A stretch of 64,000 nucleotides of DNA from Sphingomonas sp. BT-65 (GTDB lineage Bacteria; Pseudomonadota; Alphaproteobacteria; Sphingomonadales; Sphingomonadaceae): positions 1,922,001-1,986,000 of the forward strand of contig NZ_JAPCIA010000001.1 in NCBI RefSeq assembly GCF_026107375.2, read 5' to 3'. The notes under the pieces are model-generated. The model did not search any database. It saw only the letters and a list, made by a program, of their open reading frames with translations, and was not told the DNA's origin. This document shows, one piece after another, positions 8,712-18,252 of this stretch; position 1 is the stretch's first letter, and every line of letters starts with the position of its first letter. The translations under genes were made by a program, and so were the position numbers.

Positions 8712-10886
8712 ATGGATGCACGCGCCGGCCGCCGCGCCCCGATTCGTCCCGAAATGGCGGAGCCCGACGTCGATCAAGGGGCGCTGATCGACGTCCGGGC
8801 GATCGCCGGCATCCTCCGGCGTCGCGCGCTGATCATCGCCGTCGCAGTCGCGGTCGGCGTGGTGCTCGCACTGTCCGCCTATGTGGCGGCCGAACCGCGC
8901 TACACGGCGATTGCGCAAGTCGCGCTCGACCGCACTTCGGAACGAGTCATCAATGTCGATCAGGTGATCCCCACGGTCGACCCCGATTCGGCGGCGGTCG
9001 ATACCGAAGTCGAGATACTCCGCTCGCCCGAGCTGATCGGGCGCGTCGTCGATGTGCTGCGGCTCGATAGCGATCCGGACTTCAACAGCGTGCTCGCCGA
9101 TGATGCGACGCCCTCCCCCAATGTCCGTGCCGATCCCGTGGCACGCCAGCGGGCGATCGGCGCCGTGCTGGGCAACCTCGACGTGAAACGCGACGGCCTG
9201 TCCTATGCCATCAGCGTCGCCTTCGAGCATCGCGATCCCGTCAAGGCCGCGCGGATCGCGAACACGGTGGTCGAGCAATATGTCGCACAGCAGGTCGATT
9301 CGAAGTCGGGCGCCACTGGCCGCGCGACCCGCTTCCTCGAAGGGCAGCTCAACAATCTGCGCGGCCAGGTGCTCGCGGCCGAGCGCGCCGTCGCCGACTA
9401 TCGCGCTGAGACCAGCCTCTTCGCCGTGTCCAAGGCGAGCACGGTCAGCCAGGAGGAGATCTCAAACCTCTCGACCCAGCTCGCGCAGGCGCAGGCGGAG
9501 AATGCCGCTGCCCAGGCACGGCTCAGCACCGCGCGCGCGCAGCTGCGCCGGGGACGAAGCGGCGAGGAGCTGGGCGAATCGCTCGATTCGCCGGTGGTGA
9601 GCCAGCTCCGCTCGCAGCGCGCCCAGATCGGGCGTGACGTCGCCTCGCTCCAGACGCGTTACGGTCCGCAGCACCCCCAGCTGCGCCAGGCGCTGAAAGC
9701 CCAGGCGGATACCGACGCGCAGATCCGTGCAGAAGTCGGCCGCATCGTCGCCAACACCACGATCCAGGCCAATATCGCCAGCCAGCGCGCCGCCTCGCTC
9801 GAGGGATCGATCGCGCGTGCGGAAGGCAAGCTCGCCAGCGACAATTCGGCGACGGTCCGGCTCAACGAGCTCGAGCGCAACGCCGAATCGGCGCGGACCC
9901 TCTATCAGTCGTTCCTCGATCGCTATCGCCAGACGGTCGCCCAAGCGGGGCTCGAGCGCAGCGATTCCAACGTGATCGCGAAAGCGCGCGTCCCGGGCGC
10001 GCCGACCTCGCCCAATCTGCTGCTCTATCTGGCGGCGGGCCTGGCAGGCGGAATGAGCGTCGCCGCGCTGCTCGTCCTGCTGCTCCAGATGCTCGAAGGC
10101 GGGATCACAAACGGCGAGGCGGTCGAGCGGCGGCTGGGCTTCGCATCGCTGGGGATGATCCCGGACGCGAAGTCCCTGCCCGGCTATCGCAAGACCGGCC
10201 TTCCGGCGCCGCCGATCGAGCTCGTCGTGCAGCGGCCGCAATCCGTGTTCTCCGAATCCTTCCGGTCGCTGCGAACCTCGATCCTTTCCGCCACGCCCAA
10301 CCTCACCAGCCGCGTCATCGCGATCACCTCGGCCGTACCCGACGAAGGCAAGACGACCAGCACCATCGCCCTGTGGCGGTCGGCCGCTCTGTCGGGAACG
10401 CGGACATTGCTGATCGACGGCGATTCGCGGCGCCGCGCGGCGACCCGCGAGTTCGCCGGATCGGCCGCGATCGGCCTTGCCGATGTGCTCGCCGGAAAAG
10501 CCGAGCTGTCCAGGGCATTGGTCGAGGATCGCGCGACCGGCGCACATCTGCTGCCGCAGCGCTCCGATGGAGACGGCGCGCCGGTCGATGCGCAAGCGCT
10601 GGCCGCGCTGCTGCAACAGCTGCGCGAACGCTATGACCTGATCCTGATCGACACGCCGCCGGTGCTTGCGGCCGACGAGGCGCGAGTCACGGCCAGCCTG
10701 GCCGATGGCGTGGTGTTCCTCATGCGCTGGCGCAAGACGATGGCCAAGTCCGCGACGCTCGCGTTGAAGCAGCTCGACGACGTTCACGCGAACGTCCTGG
10801 GCGTGGTCCTCACGCTGGTCGATCTGCGTGAACGGGCCAGCGCGGCCGGCTATTTCCACGAGTATCGCAGCTATCACCAAGATTGA
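8712..10886 (+). CDS. Wzc-like polysaccharide co-polymerase with tyrosine kinase domain
   Basis: A 724-residue inner-membrane protein controlling EPS chain length and export. The N-terminal Wzz domain has a first transmembrane segment at about residues 39-60 and a long periplasmic coiled-coil region with a GNVR-type block ending in PNLLLYLAAGLAGG (second transmembrane segment, about 430-455). The cytoplasmic kinase domain has a Walker A motif SAVPDEGKTT (about 539-548), Walker A' LLIDGDSRRR, and Walker B LILIDTPPV. The C-terminus YFHEYRSYHQD offers a short tyrosine cluster, the usual autophosphorylation site. The start at 8712 is chosen because the longer frame overlaps galU. It is followed 6 bases later by the ligase/polymerase-like gene. 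Confidence 0.93.
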   Translation: MDARAGRRAPIRPEMAEPDVDQGALIDVRAIAGILRRRALIIAVAVAVGVVLALSAYVAAEPRYTAIAQVALDRTSERVINVDQVIPTVDPDSAAVDTEVEILRSPELIGRVVDVLRLDSDPDFNSVLADDATPSPNVRADPVARQRAIGAVLGNLDVKRDGLSYAISVAFEHRDPVKAARIANTVVEQYVAQQVDSKSGATGRATRFLEGQLNNLRGQVLAAERAVADYRAETSLFAVSKASTVSQEEISNLSTQLAQAQAENAAAQARLSTARAQLRRGRSGEELGESLDSPVVSQLRSQRAQIGRDVASLQTRYGPQHPQLRQALKAQADTDAQIRAEVGRIVANTTIQANIASQRAASLEGSIARAEGKLASDNSATVRLNELERNAESARTLYQSFLDRYRQTVAQAGLERSDSNVIAKARVPGAPTSPNLLLYLAAGLAGGMSVAALLVLLLQMLEGGITNGEAVERRLGFASLGMIPDAKSLPGYRKTGLPAPPIELVVQRPQSVFSESFRSLRTSILSATPNLTSRVIAITSAVPDEGKTTSTIALWRSAALSGTRTLLIDGDSRRRAATREFAGSAAIGLADVLAGKAELSRALVEDRATGAHLLPQRSDGDGAPVDAQALAALLQQLRERYDLILIDTPPVLAADEARVTASLADGVVFLMRWRKTMAKSATLALKQLDDVHANVLGVVLTLVDLRERASAAGYFHEYRSYHQD

Positions 10887-10892
10887 GCGCGA

Positions 10893-12266
10893 ATGATGGA
10901 ATCCGGCGCTTCCAGCTTCGGACCGGCCTTCGGGCTCGGGATCCTTATTCCGGTCACGCTGCTGCTGGCGATCCCGCTGTGGCTCGGGCTCAGCCGCATC
11001 GGCAACGCGCCGGCGCGCTTCGTATTGGCCGCGCTATGGCTGCGCTACATCGCCGGGGCCTATCACCTCTACATGTTCCGCCCGCTCCCCGGGGGACTTT
11101 CGGGCAATGCGCTATTGTCGATCCTGGTGACCGGCATCGGCCTGGCCCTGATCGTCCGGCCGGCCAACCTCGCCATGCGCCAGCTGGTGCCGGTCTGGCT
11201 GCTGATCCTGCTCGCACTGACAAGCGCAATCCTCAACGGCGATCCCAAGGCTGCGCTCGATGCGGTCGTCAAATACGCCTATTTCATCGTCATCACGCTC
11301 GCGACCTTCCAGGCGTTGCGCCGCGATCCCAGCGAGCGGATGGTGAGCTGGCTGCTGGTTGCGTTCCTGCCGCTGCTGGTGTTCCAGGCGCTTTCGCTTC
11401 TCCTGAACCTGCCCAAGGGATCCGAAGCCGGCGACGGACTGGTATGGATCGGTGGATATAATCATGAGGGCGCCTTCTCGGTCGCGCTGTTCGCCGGCTT
11501 CGTCGTCGCCTGCTTCGCGCGCACGGCAACGCCGCTGCTGCGCTTCCTGCTCCTCCTCTGGATCCTGGTGGGAATCCAGCTGGCGGGCTACCGCACCGCG
11601 ATCCTCGCGCTCGCGCCGCTTGCCGCCGCGACCTTCTGGGTGGGGATGGCGCGGAGCGTCCGGCGCGAGCAGCGGATGCTGGTGGCGACGGCCGGCGGCG
11701 TCCTGGCCGTGGCCGCCATCGCGACGGCGGGAATCCTCTACGGCGATCGCTTCGTCGACCTTGCCGTGCTGCTGCATGATCCCGGCAGTTTCATCAAGCC
11801 GCCGCGCGAGTTCACGATTGCCGAGCGCCAGATCATGTCGGCGCGCGCCTATATCTGGAGCGGCTATCTCTACGCCTGGGCGGAAGGTGCGCCGTGGCAA
11901 TATCTGCTCGGCTTCGGGCCGGGCAGCTGGGAAGGGCTGTTCAAGGTCTATCCGCACAACACGCTGGTCGCGATGCTCTACGAACTGGGGCTGGCGGGCG
12001 TGGCGGCCGTGCTGCTGCTGTGGGGGGTGATGCTGCGCGCCGCCTGGCGCGCCAGGGGCGAACGGCTGAAGCTGGTCGCCGCCCATCTCTCCTTCCTGAT
12101 CCTCAACATGGCGACGATGCCGATGTGGCAGGTCGAGGGGCTCGGCCTCTATGGCTTCCTGTGCGGCTACACCCTGTACCGAGCCCGGGCGGCCGCCCGG
12201 AAAGCGGTCAGCTCGCGGCGCCTGCCACACGCTTCAGCAATGGATTTGCGCCGGGCTCCATCGTGA
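10893..12266 (+). CDS. O-antigen ligase/Wzy-like polymerase
   Basis: A 457-residue hydrophobic protein with about ten to twelve predicted membrane segments, beginning MMESGASSFGPAFGLGILIPVTLL. A larger periplasmic loop lies around residues 285-345 (FVDLAVLLHDPGSF ... LLGFGPGSWEGLFKVYPHNTLVAMLYELG). The GxGxG...HN pattern before a Glu-Leu-Gly is typical of the Wzy_C / O-antigen ligase superfamily. In an operon with Wzc this is most likely the EPS polymerase Wzy rather than an LPS ligase. It follows Wzc by 6 bases. Its 3' end overlaps the convergent TylF-like gene by 59 bases. The Arg-rich tail after the last membrane segment is unusual but open. Confidence 0.85.
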   Translation: MMESGASSFGPAFGLGILIPVTLLLAIPLWLGLSRIGNAPARFVLAALWLRYIAGAYHLYMFRPLPGGLSGNALLSILVTGIGLALIVRPANLAMRQLVPVWLLILLALTSAILNGDPKAALDAVVKYAYFIVITLATFQALRRDPSERMVSWLLVAFLPLLVFQALSLLLNLPKGSEAGDGLVWIGGYNHEGAFSVALFAGFVVACFARTATPLLRFLLLLWILVGIQLAGYRTAILALAPLAAATFWVGMARSVRREQRMLVATAGGVLAVAAIATAGILYGDRFVDLAVLLHDPGSFIKPPREFTIAERQIMSARAYIWSGYLYAWAEGAPWQYLLGFGPGSWEGLFKVYPHNTLVAMLYELGLAGVAAVLLLWGVMLRAAWRARGERLKLVAAHLSFLILNMATMPMWQVEGLGLYGFLCGYTLYRARAAARKAVSSRRLPHASAMDLRRAPS

Positions 12267-12936
12267 AATCCCGATGCTCGCGCAGAAAGCGATCGACGGC
12301 CACGCGGCAACCTTCATAGTCGTGATAGTCGTCGATCACGACGACACCGCCCGGCGAGAGCCGCGGCGCGACCGCCTCGAGGCAGAAATGCACCGGATCG
12401 TGCCAGTCGCAGTCGATATGGGCAAAGGCGATTGCCGTCACGTTATCGGCGATGCGCGGCCAGCTCTCCTCGAACAGGCCCGGGACCAGCCGGATACGAT
12501 CGTCATCGACGGGCGCACCCTCGCGCGCCAGCAGCGCCGCGACATGCTCGACCAGATCGTCGCGATAGCCATAATAGGTATCGCCGCCGAGCCCCTGCGC
12601 CTCGCCCGCGGCGATCTTGGCATAGCGTTCTCGCGACTTGATATCGTCATGCTCGGATTCGGGCGGCGGGATCATCCCGAACACGTCGAACCCGATGAAA
12701 CGGGCTCCCGCGCGACGGGCGGCGGGGGCGATCAGCGCCGATGTTCCTCCCAGCGCGACGCCGAACTCCAGATAGTCGCCCGGAACGCGCTGGCGCGCCA
12801 CCGCTTCCAGCGCCCGCTCGATGCGCAGCAGCTTGATCGGCTTGAGATAGGTCATGCCGCCGCGCGCCAGGCGGCGTGCCGCCGGGCTCAGCTGCGCCTG
12901 GCGATACGTCCGGCGGAGTTGGTCAACCAAGCCCAT
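12208..12936 (-). CDS. TylF/MycF-like methyltransferase
   Basis: A 242-residue protein with the SAM-binding signature PGDYLEFGVALGGTSALI (about residues 52-69) and a metal-binding DxD-type region FAHIDCDWHDPVHFCLEAVAPRLSPGG followed by VVIDDYHDYEGC, both conserved in TylF sugar O-methyltransferases. Unlike macrocin methyltransferases it sits in an exopolysaccharide operon, so it probably methylates a sugar of the repeat unit or its precursor; this is inference. The start at 12936 (MGLVDQLRRTYR) overlaps the pyruvyltransferase 3' end by 14 bases, making it the last gene of the unit GT25-Wzx-pyruvyltransferase-TylF. Confidence 0.85.
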   Translation of the reverse strand: MGLVDQLRRTYRQAQLSPAARRLARGGMTYLKPIKLLRIERALEAVARQRVPGDYLEFGVALGGTSALIAPAARRAGARFIGFDVFGMIPPPESEHDDIKSRERYAKIAAGEAQGLGGDTYYGYRDDLVEHVAALLAREGAPVDDDRIRLVPGLFEESWPRIADNVTAIAFAHIDCDWHDPVHFCLEAVAPRLSPGGVVVIDDYHDYEGCRVAVDRFLREHRDFTMEPGANPLLKRVAGAAS

Positions 12937-13939
12937 GCGCGGTCTCCGTGTGGCGGCGAAGTTGGAGTGCCATGTCGATTGCTTCCCTTCTCGTTGTGGC
13001 GTGCGACAGTCCGGCATAGGCGCCGGTCCACTGCTCAGCGAAACCGCGGACCTTGCCGTAGCTGTTGTCGAGCAGGACGTGCGGGATATCGAGCAACAGC
13101 GACAGGATATGCGCGTGCAGCCGATCGGTCACGACCGCTTCGCCTTGCGAAAGCATCGCCAGGCCGCGTGCCAGCCGCCATTGCGCGAGCATCTGCTGGC
13201 GGGCGAGCCGCATCGCCTGCGGATCGCGCGTGAACAGACGGCGCAGCCGTAGCGACAGGCGGATGCGCCGGCGCTCGCGCGAATCCTCCTCCAGCCAGTC
13301 GTCCGCGATCACGCCCGGGGGGACTGCCTCCTCCTCGCTCCCTGCCCGCTCGTGATCGGTGCGCAGCAGGGCCATGACCGGGACGCGCGCCGGCGCCCGT
13401 CGCTGCCGGCCGAGCATCAGTGCCGCGTCCGGGCACAGCGCGACACGGCAATCGAAATGCCGCTGCGCAAAGGCGAGCGAACGCGCATCGCGGACCAGCA
13501 GCGTGAAATTGCCGTGCTCACGGATCGCGCCGGCCATTTCGGCGATCCCGGCCTCACCGGCATAATGGATCGACTGGGGCATCTGGACGATCGGCCGCCC
13601 CTTGTGGCTGCGCAGCAGGTGGAGCCGGAATGCTTCGTGCCTGGGCCACAAGGTGCCGAAATTGCCGCCCCCGTGGATCAGGATCGCGCCATCGCCGATC
13701 GCGGCGCGCATCGCCGTGTCATCGTGGTTGCCCAGCGCGGAGTGATAGGCCGGCAGCCGCGCGCGGGCGCGCAGATAGGCCATCTCGCCGAGCCAGATCG
13801 CCGAATCCCCCACATTGCTGTGATCGGGGAAGTCGACCAGCGCGAGCGGGCCGGGCGGCAATACAGCATCGACGCCAGCGGCGAAGCGACCGGCGAGTTC
13901 GGGCACGAGCTGGTCAGCGGGTTGGACAGGAGAAGTCAT
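12923..13939 (-). CDS. Polysaccharide pyruvyltransferase family protein
   Basis: A 338-residue member of the PS_pyruv_trans family, which adds pyruvate ketals to sugars using phosphoenolpyruvate. Visible landmarks are VDFPDHSNVGDSAIWLGE near residue 32, AILIHGGGNFGTLWPRHE, PIVQMPQSIHYAG and the C-terminal VVTDRLHAHILSLLLDIPHVLLDNSYGKV, the most conserved block of the family. The ATG at 13939 overlaps the end of the flippase gene by 4 bases (ATGA), indicating translational coupling. A longer reading to 14812 is an out-of-frame shadow of the flippase gene. It predicts that the EPS carries acidic pyruvyl groups. Confidence 0.92.
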   Translation of the reverse strand: MTSPVQPADQLVPELAGRFAAGVDAVLPPGPLALVDFPDHSNVGDSAIWLGEMAYLRARARLPAYHSALGNHDDTAMRAAIGDGAILIHGGGNFGTLWPRHEAFRLHLLRSHKGRPIVQMPQSIHYAGEAGIAEMAGAIREHGNFTLLVRDARSLAFAQRHFDCRVALCPDAALMLGRQRRAPARVPVMALLRTDHERAGSEEEAVPPGVIADDWLEEDSRERRRIRLSLRLRRLFTRDPQAMRLARQQMLAQWRLARGLAMLSQGEAVVTDRLHAHILSLLLDIPHVLLDNSYGKVRGFAEQWTGAYAGLSHATTRREAIDMALQLRRHTETAHGLG

Positions 13940-15417
13940 GCTTTGGCCTTTCGCAGGCTGCGGCCGGCATTGGCGACCATGGCCCGCCATTGCGGGGAAA
14001 AGAGAAGAAGCGTCACAACATAGACCGCGCCGCCTGCGGGGATGAGGAGCGCGAGCAGCGTGACGTCCGCGACCCTGCCGGTGAGCAGGGCGCGCCCGGC
14101 GAACAGCAGGATGCCCATCACGGTTGAGGCCGCCAGCGGCGCCGCGATGGCCTCCATTGTCGTCGCCGGTCCGATGCCCGACGCGCGGCGCAGCAGCAGC
14201 ATCTGGAGCGGCACGGTCAGATAGGCGCGCGCCACATAGGACCAGGCGACGGCGAACAGGCCGAATGGCAGCGCTGCGAGCGTCAGCAGGCCGCTCGCGG
14301 CGAGCTGGACCGTCGATAGCCCGATCAGGCTGCGCCCCGCGCCCAGCACGCTCAGCGAGGGCGACGCGAAGAAGTTGAGCGTGAACGGAAACGCCATGAA
14401 CGCAAAAATCTGCGCGAGCTCGCCTGCCTCGGTCCATTTCGCGCCGAACACCAGCGGCACGATCGTCGGCGCCAACGTGCCGAAGCCGACCAGCGCCGGA
14501 AAGGACAAGGCAGAGGCGCGCGCGATCATCCACTGATAGGCACGGATCAGCTCCGCCCGATCGTTCCGGACGCGCGCCAGGGTCTGCGTCGCGACCTGGC
14601 TGAAGGGCTGGATGGCGCCCCGTCCGATCAACTCGACGACGCGCCAGGCGGTTCGATAGATGCCCACCGCGGCCAGACCCAGGCCCGCGCCGATCGCCAT
14701 TTCCTGGATCCGCGTCGTCGCCAGGAACGCCAGCTGGACATAGATGAGACTGGCGTTGAGCATCAGGTTGGCGCGCAGGATCGACCAGTCGAACCGCCAG
14801 CCCGGCTTCCACTGATAGGAGCGGCGCGACAGGACCACGCCCACCGCCTCGGCAACCAGCCGCTGCACCACCAGCGCCCAGACGCCCCAGCCCGCCAGCG
14901 CCGCTGCCACCGCCGCAACGCCGCCGAGCAGGCCGCTCACCACCGATCGCAGCGCGGTGGTGCGGTGGCCGAATTCGCGCAGCCGCAACGCCATGTGCGT
15001 GGTGCCGAGCGTGGAGAGCGGCAGCACGAGGCTCATCGCCATCAGCGGTCCCGCGATCAAGGGCGCATCCATCCAGCGGGCGATCGGGTGGGCGAGCAAG
15101 CAGATCGATACGGCGGACAGCAGCGCCAGCGCCTGCTGCCCGCGATACACGGTGTCGAGAAATTCCGGCCTCAGCCGATCCGCGCGCGCGATCGTCTGCA
15201 CCAGTCCAGCGGTACTGAGGATACGGAACGCCTCGGCGGTGAACGCCATGATCGCGAACGCGCCGATCTCGCTGGGGGAGAGGATGCGCGCAAGGACGAC
15301 GAAGACCGCGAAGGAAAAGAACTGATCCGACAGGAAGCGCAGCAGCGTCCAGCCCACCGATCGCTTGCTGTGCGACCGCAGCCTGGTGTCGAAGCGCGTG
15401 GGCAGCTCAGCGTCCAA
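13936..15417 (-). CDS. Wzx-like polysaccharide flippase (MOP superfamily)
   Basis: A 493-residue membrane protein with about twelve to fourteen hydrophobic segments, starting MDAELPTRFDTRLRSHSKRS. The first helix WTLLRFLSDQFFSFAVFVVLARILSPSEIGAFA is typical of polysaccharide biosynthesis proteins of the MOP exporter superfamily. It would move the undecaprenyl-linked repeat unit across the inner membrane. It overlaps the upstream GT25 gene by 11 bases and the downstream pyruvyltransferase gene by 4 bases. Together with the Wzy-like and Wzc-like proteins it defines a Wzx/Wzy-dependent system. Confidence 0.92.
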   Translation of the reverse strand: MDAELPTRFDTRLRSHSKRSVGWTLLRFLSDQFFSFAVFVVLARILSPSEIGAFAIMAFTAEAFRILSTAGLVQTIARADRLRPEFLDTVYRGQQALALLSAVSICLLAHPIARWMDAPLIAGPLMAMSLVLPLSTLGTTHMALRLREFGHRTTALRSVVSGLLGGVAAVAAALAGWGVWALVVQRLVAEAVGVVLSRRSYQWKPGWRFDWSILRANLMLNASLIYVQLAFLATTRIQEMAIGAGLGLAAVGIYRTAWRVVELIGRGAIQPFSQVATQTLARVRNDRAELIRAYQWMIARASALSFPALVGFGTLAPTIVPLVFGAKWTEAGELAQIFAFMAFPFTLNFFASPSLSVLGAGRSLIGLSTVQLAASGLLTLAALPFGLFAVAWSYVARAYLTVPLQMLLLRRASGIGPATTMEAIAAPLAASTVMGILLFAGRALLTGRVADVTLLALLIPAGGAVYVVTLLLFSPQWRAMVANAGRSLRKAKA

Positions 15418-16180
15418 GGAGACGCCTCAGCTTCAGCAGCCTGATCCGTTGCCGCTCCAGCTGCCGCCAGCCGCGCTGGCGAAGGCTGCGGAAGCTGGGA
15501 TGCACTTTGGGCTGAAAACGATCGGCGCCGATGTCAGAAGGCACGGCCGCCTCGAACAACGGGGCTGGAAACAGCGCTAGATTCCGCAGGCCATGCGCCC
15601 AGGACCGATCCATCGCGTCATCGACCGGCCGTTCGATCACACGCAGCCGGTCGGCCAGCACGCGCGCGCCCGCCAGAGTGATCGCATAACCCTGCGTGCC
15701 ATAGGCCGGGCCGATCATCTCGACCACGGTGCGCGAATGCTGGAGGAAGTCCTTGCGCACGACGCGCTGGAAGGTCGGCCGCTTGGCATAGAGCCGGAGA
15801 TAGTCGAACCCCTCGGACGAAAGATCCGTGGCCGCCAACCGCGCCAGATAGGCCCAGTCGGCCACGACATCGTCCTCGAGCACGATCGCCTGGGGCGTGC
15901 CGCGGTCGATCATCTCGCGCCAGATCGAGTAATGGCTCGCATAGCAGCCGATCTCGCCGCGCGTCAGGGCCCGTCCCTTGTTGCGCAGCACCGCCGCCTC
16001 GTCGATCGCGAGCCATTCGGGGCGGGCGGTACAGGCGTCGAGGAAGCGCCACGAAAGGCTTGCGCCGGCGGCGCCAGCCGCGAATGCCGCACGCCGGGCA
16101 TCGGCAGTCGCCAGCGAGATGACGATCACCTCGGTTAGCGGCTCATCCGGCGCGGGCGCTCGAGCGGGAGCAGACGGCAT
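15407..16180 (-). CDS. Glycosyltransferase family 25 protein
   Basis: A GT25 (LPS biosynthesis type) glycosyltransferase of about 257 residues. Signature segments are EVIVISLATADARRAAF, LTRGEIGCYASHYSIWREMI, AIVLEDDVVA (the metal-binding acidic motif) and YGTQGYAITLAGARVLADRL. It adds a sugar during repeat-unit assembly; donor and acceptor cannot be told from sequence. The start is uncertain: MPSAPARAPA at 16180 has an upstream AAGGGA at somewhat long spacing, an ATG at 16210 and a TTG at 16231 are in frame. It is the first gene of the four-gene minus-strand unit and diverges from the GT2 operon across about 240 bases. A 7-bp stem hairpin (16247-16266) lies in that gap. Confidence 0.88.
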   Translation of the reverse strand: MPSAPARAPAPDEPLTEVIVISLATADARRAAFAAGAAGASLSWRFLDACTARPEWLAIDEAAVLRNKGRALTRGEIGCYASHYSIWREMIDRGTPQAIVLEDDVVADWAYLARLAATDLSSEGFDYLRLYAKRPTFQRVVRKDFLQHSRTVVEMIGPAYGTQGYAITLAGARVLADRLRVIERPVDDAMDRSWAHGLRNLALFPAPLFEAAVPSDIGADRFQPKVHPSFRSLRQRGWRQLERQRIRLLKLRRLLGR

Positions 16181-16423
16181 GACGATCGGTTCGTCCCTTG
16201 GCTGGAGCATCGGGGGGCGGATCACTGGCAAAGTCTAGTTTGCGCTGCAGCACAAGCCGGTGCTGCGACGATGCGAGGCTTTCGGGCGATAACCTCTCGG
16301 ACAAAGGGGTATCCATCGAACATTTGGGGCAGTTGGCCTTCGCATGTGCAGCAGAGGATTGACCCCCGGGCACCTCGGGGAGAGATTGCAGCCTCTCCCC
16401 AGCGTCTGACGAGGTGACGATTC

Positions 16424-17299
16424 GTGACGGCGCCCAAAATCAGCGTCATCGTACCGGTCTGGAATGGTGAGGCAGTGCTCGCGCGCTGCCTCGCCGCGTT
16501 GGCGGCGCAGACGCTGCCGCGCCAGGCCTATGAAGTGATCGTCGTCGATAATGGATCGACCGACGCCACGCCTGGAATCGCGCGCGGCTTTGCCGGGGTG
16601 CAACTGCTCAGCGAGCCGGCGCCCGGCTCCTACGCCGCGCGCAATATGGCGATCGGCGTCGCCGCCGCCCCGCTGATCGCCTTTACCGATGCCGATTGCG
16701 TTCCCGACCCCGACTGGCTGGAGCGCGCGCTCGCCGCCGCCGAGCGTCATCCCGACTTCGGCGTGCTGGCGGGCCGGATCGACCTCTTCGACGAGGGCCA
16801 AGCCGATGCGCCCGCCTATGGCGATTACGAGCGGCTGTTCAGCTTTCCCCAGGCCCATGCCGCGCGCGGCAATTGCGCCACCGCCAACTGGATCAGCCGG
16901 ACCGCCCTGCTACGCACGCTGGGCGGATTCGACGCATCACTCAAATCGGGCGGCGACCGCCAGATGGCGCTGCGCATCCGCACGGCGGGCCATCCGCTGA
17001 TCCATGTCCCCGAGATGATCGTGCGCCATCCCGTGCGTGCGACGCGCGAGGCGTTGGTCCGCAAGCGGCGGCGGCTGAGCGGCGGCCGGTGGGACCGTAC
17101 GCGCGCCGCGCCGCGGCTCGGCCGCGTGCTCTTGGTGACGGCGGTCGATACGGCACGGCGGCTGCGCCGGGCCGCCATCGCCCCCGGCCTGACGATCGGC
17201 CGCAGGATCGAGGTGATGAAGCTGACTCTAGAACTGGCGGGCGTCGCGACGGGCGAGTTCTTCCGTCTGGCACGCGGACAAGGAGCGCTGCGCGAATGA
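16424..17299 (+). CDS. Glycosyltransferase family 2 protein (first)
   Basis: A 291-residue GT-A fold enzyme that begins ISVIVPVWNGEAVLARCLAAL and carries VIVVDNGSTDATP, AFTDADCVPDPDWLE (the metal-binding DAD) and ARGNCATANWISRTALLRTLGGFD. It probably transfers one sugar of the EPS repeat unit in the cytoplasm. Translation starts at GTG 16424, preceded by GAGGTG. Its stop overlaps the next GT2 gene by 4 bases (ATGA), so both are translationally coupled. The C-terminal region is basic (VRKRRRLSGGRWDR) and may bind the membrane surface. Donor and acceptor are unknown. Confidence 0.93.
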   Translation: MTAPKISVIVPVWNGEAVLARCLAALAAQTLPRQAYEVIVVDNGSTDATPGIARGFAGVQLLSEPAPGSYAARNMAIGVAAAPLIAFTDADCVPDPDWLERALAAAERHPDFGVLAGRIDLFDEGQADAPAYGDYERLFSFPQAHAARGNCATANWISRTALLRTLGGFDASLKSGGDRQMALRIRTAGHPLIHVPEMIVRHPVRATREALVRKRRRLSGGRWDRTRAAPRLGRVLLVTAVDTARRLRRAAIAPGLTIGRRIEVMKLTLELAGVATGEFFRLARGQGALRE

Positions 17300-18252
17300 C
17301 CGGCATGCCACGTTTCTCGGTGGTCATCCCGCTGTTCAACAAGGCGTCGCACGTCGCCGATGCGCTGGCGAGCGCGCTCGGCCAGTCCTGCCCCGCGCAT
17401 GAAGTGATCGTGATCGACAACGGATCGACCGATGGCAGCCGCGAGATCGCCGCGGCGACAAGCGATCCGCGCGTTCGCCTGCTCGATCTCGCGACGCCGG
17501 GGCCGGGTGGCTATGCCGGGCGCAATTTGGGCATCCGCGCCGCCAGCGGCGACTGGATCGCGTTTCTCGATGCGGACGATCTGTGGACCCCCACGCATCT
17601 CGCCGATATCGCGCGAGCCATTGCTGACGATCCGGCCGCCGGATCGATCGCGACCCGGTTCGATCACGCCTTCGAGCGGCGCGCCCAGCCGCAGCGCACC
17701 GCACCGGCGCTGGGCGCGCCGGTGACGCTCGACTTTGCCGCCTTTCTCGAGGCCTGGCTCGCGGTCCGCGAATGCCCGATGTGGACGGGCGCGATCGCTG
17801 TGCGGCGCGATCTGCTGCTCGACGCCGGCCTGTTCGCAGAAGACCGGGGCGTGCGCGGCGGCGACAAGGAGTTGTGGCTGCGCCTCGTGCGCCGCGCGCC
17901 GCTTCGATATGTGCCACGGATCAGCGCGGTCTTTCATCGCGATTCGGAGAACAAGGTCAGCAAATCGACCACGACGCTCGATCTGCCGATGCTGGCCGGC
18001 ACCGCGCGGGCGATGATGGACAGCGCGAGTCCCCGTGAAATCGCGTTGCTGCGCCGCCTGGTGAACCAGGAGATCGACCATTACGCGCGCTATTCGATGA
18101 AATATCCGGGCCGGACCGCGATTCGCCCCGGCGACGTCTATCTCCCCGAGGGACTGCGCACCGCCGCGCTCGTCCTTGCCGCGCGAATCCTGCCTCCAAC
18201 GCTGCGGCGGGGCGGCCACGCGCTGCGCGACCGGCTGCTCGCCCGCGCGTGA
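17296..18252 (+). CDS. Glycosyltransferase family 2 protein (second)
   Basis: A 318-residue GT2 enzyme with FSVVIPLFNKASHVADALASAL at the N-terminus, EVIVIDNGSTDGSREIA and the metal-binding WIAFLDADDLWTP. A further conserved GGDKELWLRL block (about residues 195-204) corresponds to the acceptor-side ED/Q-x-x-W region. It starts at the ATG overlapping the stop of the preceding GT2 gene and ends with a GTGA overlap into the endonuclease/phosphatase-family gene, so the block from 16424 to 20473 is one tightly coupled operon. A much longer open frame from 16696 is a shadow of the upstream gene. Confidence 0.93.
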   Translation: MTGMPRFSVVIPLFNKASHVADALASALGQSCPAHEVIVIDNGSTDGSREIAAATSDPRVRLLDLATPGPGGYAGRNLGIRAASGDWIAFLDADDLWTPTHLADIARAIADDPAAGSIATRFDHAFERRAQPQRTAPALGAPVTLDFAAFLEAWLAVRECPMWTGAIAVRRDLLLDAGLFAEDRGVRGGDKELWLRLVRRAPLRYVPRISAVFHRDSENKVSKSTTTLDLPMLAGTARAMMDSASPREIALLRRLVNQEIDHYARYSMKYPGRTAIRPGDVYLPEGLRTAALVLAARILPPTLRRGGHALRDRLLARA

